A stretch of 9,553 nt of DNA from assembly GCA_046758085.1 (NCBI GenBank), contig JBHHZP010000142.1, positions 1 to 9,553 of the forward strand. The letters are read 5' to 3'. The notes beneath the pieces are model-generated. The model had not been told where the DNA came from. It saw only the letters and a list, made by a program, of their open reading frames with translations, and did not search any database. This document shows positions 4,083-9,553 of this stretch, one piece after another. This DNA comes from VRUB01 sp046758085 (lineage in GTDB: Bacteria; Pseudomonadota; Gammaproteobacteria; Acidiferrobacterales; SPGG2). A program made the translations under genes and the position numbers. Position 1 is the first letter of the stretch; each line of letters opens with the position of its first letter.

Positions 4083-6449
4083 CTAGCGGTTCTGCTCGGT
4101 CAAAGGGAAGTCTAATCGCTCGGTTTCGCGCGCCCCGATCTCGAGCGTACGCGGGGCTTCATCGTCGAGCCCCCACGGGAGCGGCACGTTATCGAGCGTG
4201 ACAATTAATCTATGCTCGCCGGCGGGCACCGGCCAGAACTCGTATTGTCCCTTGGCATCGGTCTCGATGGTGTAACCCCGGTCCAGATACACTGTTACGT
4301 TGGGAACACCCGGCTCATCCGGTTCCTGAATACCATTGCGATTCTCATCCAGGAACACCGTTCCGCTAATGCGCCCGTTACCATACGCGCCGCTCGACCG
4401 GCCCAATCGCGCCTGCGGTTGTCCCCAGTTTTTCTCGTAACGCAGGGAAAAGAAAACGGTGCGTTGCGTCACACGAATCTCCTGCCCGCCGGCAAGCTCG
4501 GTTACATTGTGGTTCCAGGTGAGCTCGCTTCGTATTTTCCAGTTGCGAGAAAACCGCCAGTCGATGCTGAAGTTGATGTTGGAGCTCCGTCCATCCTCGT
4601 TCATCCCGCCCCCCGCCACGCCGACCGTGGCGCCGCCGTTTAGGCCGACGCGGCCGTTGTCAAAGTCTCGATTCGCGAGCACGCGCAGTGTGGTCTGGGT
4701 GAAGGTACCGAGCTGCTGCTCGTCGCGCTCGTACTGAATTCCCGTTCGCAGGCGGTCGGTGGTGGGGACTTTCCATTCATGGTCCCAGATAAGCTCCCGA
4801 CGCTTGCCTGGGTTCAGGCCGCCGTTGCGCCTGTCCAGACCCACCGTCCAGAAGCTCGTGCCCACGCCAAAGCGGTGGCTGAGCGTTGTCCTGAGATTCT
4901 CCGTATCGCTGTCGGGGCCGGACAGGCCGGCACCCTGGCGTTGGCTCACAAAACTGACCGAGCCGCTGACATTGGTGCGCTGGCTCAACTGATAGGAGAC
5001 GTTGGCGAACGAATTGGCCACCTTCCTGCCTACGAGCTTAGGGTTGTCATCCAGATTGGTCTCGTAGTAGTCGGCGCCAAAGCCCAACCGCAAGCGAAAC
5101 CTGCGGTAGGTGCCAGTCCAGTAGCCGCCCTGGCGGTCGTTGTTGACATTACTGATGTTATCGACCCACTGCAGGTTCGGGTCGAGACGAAACACGCCGA
5201 AGTTGTGTTGCCATCGCCCGGGGCGCAACTCGCCGTCCGCCCATAGTCCGAGTTGCCCGTCGTCGTTGTGCAGGAAATGGAGCTGGCCGAGCTGACTGGC
5301 GGCCGGGTTGCGATACTGCGCGACCCCCGCGAGACTCGTGTGGTCCGACATAGTCCCGTCCACCGTCGCGTCTGTAACATTCCACGCCTGCAGCCCGGCA
5401 GACCACTGGTTATTGAAGCGATGTGTTGCCGCAACACCGGCTATATCGCCGGTACGCCGCTTTTCGTCGAATACCAGGAACGTGCGCCCGCGCTCTACCC
5501 CCAGCTTGCCGGTGGTTGCCGCAATGTGGGTATTGCCGCGTGTAAGGCGTGAAGACAGGCCTTCAATAACCGGCGCGGGCAGCCGCAGGCGATAGCTCTG
5601 GGCAATCAGCCGTGGCGTCGCGGCGAGGAAGTTACCGACCAGGTTGTCCATCAGCCAATTCTCGTTCAGCGCAAAGTCGGTCTGGATGAGGCGAAACCCC
5701 GTCCCGGAGCCCTGGTCCACCCCCGGATCCTGTGTCTGGTCAGTGGCGACAGCGCGAAGATCGATACGCCCGAAATTAGGCGTGTCCTGACGCAGAAATA
5801 CGCCAATACCCTGCTCCTTCAGCGATCCCTCGACATCACCGCTTGCCTTTGTGTCGTAATAACGATATTCGATCCCCAGCGCGCCAGGCCCGTATCGGGC
5901 TAGGCCTTTTTTGCTGTCTATTTCCTCTGCGAACGGCTTTTCGCCCTCCACCGGTTCGATCAGTTGATCGACATACGTCTCCGCCGTGGGCTCCACAGCG
6001 GAGGCGCCCTCGCTCGGGGCCGCTACGGGGCTTGGGTCTAAGCTCGGCTCAGGGCGCTCAGGAGCTGGCTTAGGGGATGGTGGCGAACTGGCCACACCAA
6101 TGGGTAGTGGCTCAGCCTGTGCCACCATGACCGGCGCGCTGGCTGGTGGTGCTAGCGCGATGGAGATCGCCGCCCCCGGCGCGGGTGGCGGTACGGGGAC
6201 GACGGGCGATGCTGTACTCACCTGCGCTGGGCTGGCGCGGGTCAGGGGTGTCGCTGCTGGTACTTGTTTTTCCGGATCTCGGGGCTTGAGTGGTACGCGC
6301 ACGGCTGGGGCCTTCGCGCTCTTTTTTGGCTCCGGATCGCGCTGGTCGCTGGAATTTTGGGAAAATGCAAGCAGCAGCAGACCGATCATTGCTCCCGCGA
6401 AGAGCAGACCAGCGACCAGGCTCGACCACCTTCGCTTGTTCTTATTCAA
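4083..6449 (-). CDS. outer-membrane usher-like barrel with TonB-like N-terminus and SdrD_B-like C-terminal domain
   Basis: A protein of 788 residues from the TTG at 6449. The TTG at 6455 would add two residues; AAGTGG (6456-6461) is 6 bases before the former and touches the latter. Parts in order: a basic start and one long hydrophobic helix (about 8-33); a Pro/Ala/Ser-rich linker (about 36-155) like the periplasm-spanning part of TonB; a beta-barrel-like body (about 190-685) with many alternating strands such as FRLRLGFGADYYETNL, ending RTVFFSLRYEKNWG; and a C-terminal domain (about 692-788) with GTVFLDENRNGIQEPDEPGV and TDAKGQYEFWPVPAGEH. The last domain is typical of SdrD_B or carboxypeptidase-regulatory-like Ig folds, with a likely Ca-binding DENRNG loop. 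A barrel followed by a small C-terminal periplasmic domain matches usher topology. No typical usher N-terminal domain was recognised. Its convergent neighbour is the subunit-chaperone operon, so I infer it assembles or exports those subunits. Another outer-membrane porin or secretion channel is possible. Confidence 0.65.
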   Translation of the reverse strand: MNKNKRRWSSLVAGLLFAGAMIGLLLLAFSQNSSDQRDPEPKKSAKAPAVRVPLKPRDPEKQVPAATPLTRASPAQVSTASPVVPVPPPAPGAAISIALAPPASAPVMVAQAEPLPIGVASSPPSPKPAPERPEPSLDPSPVAAPSEGASAVEPTAETYVDQLIEPVEGEKPFAEEIDSKKGLARYGPGALGIEYRYYDTKASGDVEGSLKEQGIGVFLRQDTPNFGRIDLRAVATDQTQDPGVDQGSGTGFRLIQTDFALNENWLMDNLVGNFLAATPRLIAQSYRLRLPAPVIEGLSSRLTRGNTHIAATTGKLGVERGRTFLVFDEKRRTGDIAGVAATHRFNNQWSAGLQAWNVTDATVDGTMSDHTSLAGVAQYRNPAASQLGQLHFLHNDDGQLGLWADGELRPGRWQHNFGVFRLDPNLQWVDNISNVNNDRQGGYWTGTYRRFRLRLGFGADYYETNLDDNPKLVGRKVANSFANVSYQLSQRTNVSGSVSFVSQRQGAGLSGPDSDTENLRTTLSHRFGVGTSFWTVGLDRRNGGLNPGKRRELIWDHEWKVPTTDRLRTGIQYERDEQQLGTFTQTTLRVLANRDFDNGRVGLNGGATVGVAGGGMNEDGRSSNINFSIDWRFSRNWKIRSELTWNHNVTELAGGQEIRVTQRTVFFSLRYEKNWGQPQARLGRSSGAYGNGRISGTVFLDENRNGIQEPDEPGVPNVTVYLDRGYTIETDAKGQYEFWPVPAGEHRLIVTLDNVPLPWGLDDEAPRTLEIGARETERLDFPLTEQNR

Positions 6450-6455
6450 AATCAA

Positions 6456-6461
6456 CCACTT
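6456..6461 (-). promoter_or_regulatory. ribosome binding site favouring the TTG start at 6449
   Basis: On the minus strand AAGTGG lies 6 bases before the TTG at 6447-6449 and directly against the TTG at 6453-6455. The only nearby upstream ATG is out of frame and meets a stop after two codons. A TTG start is therefore the best supported choice. Confidence 0.45.
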
Positions 6462-6525
6462 ATGGCATTGTACTGGATATTTAGGTTAAAAGTAGCAGGT
6501 ATCTCTGAGGCGCGTTGTTCTTGAT

Positions 6526-6541
6526 TGCAAAGATTGCGCCA
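6526..6541 (-). promoter_or_regulatory. sigma-54 (RpoN) type promoter for the barrel gene
   Basis: Read on the minus strand, TGGCGCAATCTTTGCA matches TGGCACG-N4-TTGCW at 10 of 12 defined positions, with GG and GC exactly 10 bases apart. Transcription would start near 6515, giving a leader of about 65 bases. It is the second such motif in the locus, on the opposite strand from the one at 1040-1055. Confidence 0.65.
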
Positions 6542-6925
6542 GTCTCGCGCCCCAAAACGCCGTAAAAACGCGGGTAGGGAGGGGTCAAAACGACAGGCCG
6601 TGCGGCAGACGACAACATGCCCGGCGCGTCGCCGGCAGGAGCGCGCCTCCTTGCGAACGGTCCCGTGGGACAGGGTAAACGGGCCGCGTCGGTATCTTCG
6701 TTCCTTCGAGAAATGGTCTGCTCGCCGCCTGATTTTCTTTCTTATTACAGCAATATAGCCGAACGGCGGGCGTCAGACGACGTCGTTAGCCCGTGGGAGC
6801 GAGAGATCGGTGTGCGCGACCTGTGGCTGCGGCCACCGGCTCGCTTGGAGAGAGTTTATTCGGGCAGCCCGGGCGCCCCGGGGTCCGCAAAGGCCAATGT
6901 GTCGCTGCGCTTCCCGGCCGCCGCC
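6542..6925. other. non-coding region upstream of the barrel gene
   Basis: No convincing gene in either direction; open plus-strand frames here continue as antisense shadows of the WYL gene. Inverted repeats that might bind a regulator are CCGGCG-CGT-CGCCGG (6621-6635), GTCCC-GT-GGGAC (6660-6671) and ACGACGTCGT (6777-6786). They lie about 80, 120 and 235 bases upstream of the sigma-54-type motif, the usual range for enhancer sites. I found no motif obviously shared with 763-1039. Confidence 0.4.
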
Positions 6926-7390
6926 TCAGTGGCGTCTGTGGTGGCTGCTTTCGTCAGAGAGAAACCCGTCAATGGCGGACTCGACCTGAGTCCACCAGCT
7001 TCGAGTCTGGGCCAGGAGCTTATCGGAGTGGCGTTGCTGGTGCCTCTGCGGTATGGGCGGTGGCCGGTCGTAGGCCATCGCGATCAGGCCGCGCGAGTAG
7101 TCCCGCTGGTTAAGCTTGAAGCCTTCCACCCTGGCGGCTTCAAACGGGACGTTCAGCAGGAATACCGCATCGATCTTGGCGACATAGAAGGTCTTCCAGA
7201 ATGGCGGCTTTTGGCCCGAGCGGGAGCGGCCCTTGACCTGGAAGCAGTTGGCGACGACGCTGCCGTCATCATCCATGTAGATCACATAGGGCTCGACCAC
7301 CATAAGCTGGCGTTGACCGTTGTAGCGAATGGCCGCACGACGCCTCTCCTTGGCGGCCTTCGTTAAAAGCTTGAGAACAACTGGTACCAT
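6926..7390 (-). CDS. stand-alone WYL-domain-like protein
   Basis: A 154-residue protein, probably cytoplasmic, with no signal peptide or membrane helix. Residues about 17-95 resemble the WYL sensor fold: RRAAIRYNGQ, then VVEPYVIYMDDDGSVVANCF, then FWKTFYVAKIDAVFLLNVPF. The order, strand, VEP turn, central strands and the 'F-x-V-A-K-I-x-x-V' segment, is the usual one. The helix-turn-helix that normally precedes WYL in transcription regulators is absent, since only about 16 residues come before. The C-terminal third is charged and ends HHRRH, with no recognised domain. WYL domains bind ligands such as nucleotides or nucleic acid and often occur in regulators, including those of defence genes. 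The ATG at 7388-7390 has G-rich bases (GGGGGA) 8 bases upstream. It is transcribed in the same direction as the barrel gene downstream and comF upstream, with gaps of about 475 and 240 bases, so it is probably a separate unit. A role in controlling the fibre locus is possible but unsupported. Confidence 0.68.
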   Translation of the reverse strand: MVPVVLKLLTKAAKERRRAAIRYNGQRQLMVVEPYVIYMDDDGSVVANCFQVKGRSRSGQKPPFWKTFYVAKIDAVFLLNVPFEAARVEGFKLNQRDYSRGLIAMAYDRPPPIPQRHQQRHSDKLLAQTRSWWTQVESAIDGFLSDESSHHRRH

Positions 7391-7630
7391 CCCCTGAGTC
7401 CCCCAGTCGCAAATCCATAAAATGCAGCGGCAATTCTATTTATGGCACAGAAAAGCCTCTTAGCAGAAACATATCGGACGCCCAGCCGATAGTCGCGAGC
7501 AAACCTCGGACAAGCGGTATGGCCAAATGCGACGGCTATTACGACGGGGAGCGGGACTACTTTGGGGCGCCGGCCGGATCTTGCCAAGGGCCCTGATGCC
7601 GAGCGCCCGCTGTCATGCACGTGCGCACCG

Positions 7631-8335
7631 CTACGCCCGCGCGACTACCCAGATCTCGACCCCCTTGGCCCCTGCTTGGCGCACACAGCGCGCAAGCGTA
7701 TTGACGGTGTGCCCGGTGGTCATGACGTCATCGACTATGGCCACGCGCTGGCCCGACAGCGCGTCCGAGGCGCTGAAGGCGCCGCGCACGTTACGCTGCC
7801 GGGCCTTGTGCGGCAGGGCGGTCTGTGGCTCTGTCGCGCGCTCGCGTCGTACGCTTTCGTAATCGAGGGGAATCTCCAGCCGCCGGGCGAGCGGTCGTGC
7901 GATCTCCAACGATTGGTTGTAACCGCGCTCACGCAATCGAGTGGAATGCAGCGGCACCGGCACAATCCTATCGACGTTGGTGACTGCGTGGCCCTCCACA
8001 AAAGCGGCCAAACGCCGGCCCAGAAGCCGCGCCAGTTCCAGCCTGCGATAATACTTGAGCCCTTGGACCAGCCGGTCTATGGGTGGCGCGTACCGGAACA
8101 CCGCCAGCGTGCGCGCAAATTCGGGAGCACGCCGCTGGCACTGGCCGCACGGCTGCATCGACGTGCCCCCCTCGCCCATTGGCGCCGCGCATCGTGGGCA
8201 TGCGGCGGTGAGGTGCGGCAGCGCGGCATCGCAGGCGGCGCAAAAATCGGTGTCCGTAGGCACGCGCGCGGCGCACAGGAGGCAGCTGCCCGGAAATAGC
8301 CATTGCTGGATACTTTTCATGCTTTCATGCAGCAT
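7631..8335 (-). CDS. comF: ComF family phosphoribosyltransferase-like protein
   Basis: A 234-residue protein of the ComF/GntX family, needed for DNA uptake in competent species and of uncertain biochemistry elsewhere. The N-terminus has zinc-finger-like pairs C18-C21 and C32-C35, then C46-C49 and C63-C66. The C-terminal half is a type I phosphoribosyltransferase fold with the PRPP loop VAIVDDVMTTGHT (about 198-210) and upstream IVPVPLHSTRLRERGYNQ, both hallmarks of the family. Length is normal. The first ATG (8333-8335) has no good ribosome site; an internal Met at residue 6 is an alternative start. It diverges from bioF, with 137 bases between, an arrangement near biotin genes that is common in gammaproteobacteria. 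Confidence 0.93.
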   Translation of the reverse strand: MLHESMKSIQQWLFPGSCLLCAARVPTDTDFCAACDAALPHLTAACPRCAAPMGEGGTSMQPCGQCQRRAPEFARTLAVFRYAPPIDRLVQGLKYYRRLELARLLGRRLAAFVEGHAVTNVDRIVPVPLHSTRLRERGYNQSLEIARPLARRLEIPLDYESVRRERATEPQTALPHKARQRNVRGAFSASDALSGQRVAIVDDVMTTGHTVNTLARCVRQAGAKGVEIWVVARA

Positions 8336-8472
8336 GGTGGCTATGGTAGTTCACCTCAACGGCCACCGTATTTGCTCGCTCGCACGGGCGGCTTTGCCCC
8401 ATCGGCGGCAAGATGTCCCGGACGCGGTGACTGTCGGGCCGGGCGGAATTTTGTTCTCATAGCTCATCACCC
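8336..8472. other. divergent comF-bioF intergenic region
   Basis: This 137-base region must hold the promoters of comF and bioF. I see no clear biotin-operator palindrome of the TTGTAAACC type and no strong -35/-10 pair. No remnant of bioB was recognised. Confidence 0.35.
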
Positions 8473-9553
8473 ATGCGCGAACTCACTGCCAGGTTGGCGA
8501 CCCGACGAGCCCGGGGGTTGTATCGTAAACGCCTCGCGCTCGCCAGCGGGCAGGGGGCCCACATCCGGGTCGGTGATGATACGCTGCTGTCGTTCTGCAG
8601 CAACGATTATCTGGGGCTCGCCAATGATCCGCGCGTGGTTGCGGCATTTTGCGCCGGGGCCGAACGTTACGGCACCGGCGCCGGCGCCTCGCACCTGATC
8701 ACCGGCCATAACATAGCGCACCAAGCGCTCGAAGACGAGCTTGCAGACTTTGTCGGCACCCCCCGTGCACTGTTGTTCTCCACCGGCTACATGGCCAATC
8801 TCGGAGTTGTCACCGCGCTGAGCGACCGACACAGCATCGTGTTCGAGGACAAGCTGAATCATGCCTCCTTGATTGACGCCGCGCGCCTGACGCGGGCGAA
8901 GGTAAAGCGCTACCCGCATGCGGATGTGGAGCGGCTCACGACGATGCTGGTCGACACCGCCGTCCCCGGCCTTGTGGCGAGCGACGCCGTGTTCAGCATG
9001 GATGGCGACCTGGCACCGTTGCAACGGTTGGTGCCACTCGCGCGGGCGCACAACGCCTGGCTGCTTGTCGACGATGCGCACGGCATCGGGGTGCTAGGTC
9101 CCGGCGGGCGCGGATCGCTCGCGCATTTGGGCGTCGCCGTGCAAGCGCCCGTAGTTCTCATGGGCACGCTGGGCAAGGCGTTCGGCGTGTTCGGTGCCTT
9201 CGTGGCGGGCGATGAGCCTTTGATCGAGACATTGATCCAGCACGCACGCACCTACATCTATACGACCGCATTGCCACCCGCGGTGGCCGAGGCCACGCGG
9301 GCGAGCTTACAGATCGTGCGCAGCGAGGACTGGCGGCGTGAGCGATTACAGTCATTGGTCGACCGATTTGTGGAACGGGCCACGGATATGGGCTTGTCGT
9401 TGGCGGGCGCACGCACGCCCATTCAGCCCGTGATCCTCGGCAGCCCGGAGGCCGCGGTGGCGGCCAGCCGCACGCTGCGCGAGCAGGGCATCTTGGTACC
9501 CGCCATTCGCCCGCCGACGGTAGCGCCCGGCACCTCGCGTCTTCGCATCACCT
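8473..9553 (+). CDS. bioF: 8-amino-7-oxononanoate synthase (partial, cut by right edge)
   Basis: PLP-dependent enzyme that joins pimeloyl-thioester and L-alanine to make 8-amino-7-oxononanoate, the first step of biotin ring assembly. The 360 residues present begin MRELTARLATRRARGLYRKR and show the family landmarks: FCSNDYLGLAND, GAGASHLITGH, LLFSTGYMAN, His130 (KLNHAS), Asp200 and His203 in VDDAHGIGVLG, and the PLP lysine Lys235 in GTLGKAFG. E. coli BioF is 384 residues with its lysine at 236, so about 25 residues are missing off the right edge. The ATG at 8473 has no obvious ribosome site, and no in-frame alternative lies close upstream. The gene is divergent from comF; downstream biotin genes would lie outside the window. 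Confidence 0.95.
   Translation, partial: MRELTARLATRRARGLYRKRLALASGQGAHIRVGDDTLLSFCSNDYLGLANDPRVVAAFCAGAERYGTGAGASHLITGHNIAHQALEDELADFVGTPRALLFSTGYMANLGVVTALSDRHSIVFEDKLNHASLIDAARLTRAKVKRYPHADVERLTTMLVDTAVPGLVASDAVFSMDGDLAPLQRLVPLARAHNAWLLVDDAHGIGVLGPGGRGSLAHLGVAVQAPVVLMGTLGKAFGVFGAFVAGDEPLIETLIQHARTYIYTTALPPAVAEATRASLQIVRSEDWRRERLQSLVDRFVERATDMGLSLAGARTPIQPVILGSPEAAVAASRTLREQGILVPAIRPPTVAPGTSRLRIT

Noticed and set aside
5986..6489. 167-codon plus-strand frame rich in Gly and Ala
   Set aside because: It is the complement of the Pro-rich linker of the barrel gene, whose composition explains the open frame.
6617..7366. 249-codon plus-strand frame
   Set aside because: Antisense to the WYL-like gene over half its length and without a recognisable domain.
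7562..8299. 245-codon plus-strand frame
   Set aside because: Shadow of comF, which has unmistakable zinc and PRPP motifs.
1..9553. CRISPR arrays, insertion sequences, integrase or attachment sites
   Set aside because: No regularly spaced repeats, transposase or integrase motifs, or tRNA-associated direct repeats were seen.

Overview
The window reads as chromosomal DNA of a high-GC Gram-negative bacterium, most likely a gammaproteobacterium. Three housekeeping genes support this: trmL, comF, and bioF (cut by the right edge). ComF and biotin genes are commonly neighbours in that class. The signal peptides, the periplasmic-chaperone-like protein and the outer-membrane barrel fit a diderm cell. 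I cannot name the species.

Layout. 1-245: no gene seen, except a terminator-like hairpin facing right that would serve a gene lying off the left edge. 246-710 (-): trmL. 711-1188: long non-coding stretch with palindromes, a convincing sigma-54-type promoter motif (1040-1055) and a leader. 1189-3745 (+): four small secreted-protein genes, namely two related subunit-like proteins, a third secreted protein, and a PapD-like periplasmic chaperone. The last three are tightly packed. 3746-4082: intergenic, GC-rich, ending in an imperfect inverted repeat. 4083-6449 (-): a 788-residue protein with an N-terminal membrane helix, a long Pro-rich linker, a beta-barrel-like body and a C-terminal SdrD_B-like domain, converging on the subunit operon. 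6450-6925: non-coding, with a second sigma-54-type motif (6526-6541) facing that gene. 6926-7390 (-): a stand-alone WYL-domain-like protein. 7631-8335 (-): comF. 8473-end (+): bioF.

The part worth attention is 1040-6541. It looks like a chaperone-usher-like surface fibre or secretion locus of a type I do not recognise. It holds candidate subunits, a candidate chaperone and a candidate outer-membrane assembly platform. Two observations tie it together. All three candidate subunits carry Gly exactly 14 residues from the C-terminus and Tyr six from the end, in an alternating strand, echoing the classical chaperone-recognition motif of pilins. In addition, the subunit operon and the barrel gene, on opposite strands, each have a GG-N10-GC motif upstream, suggesting joint RpoN control. 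The usher assignment rests on topology and context only, with no database search.
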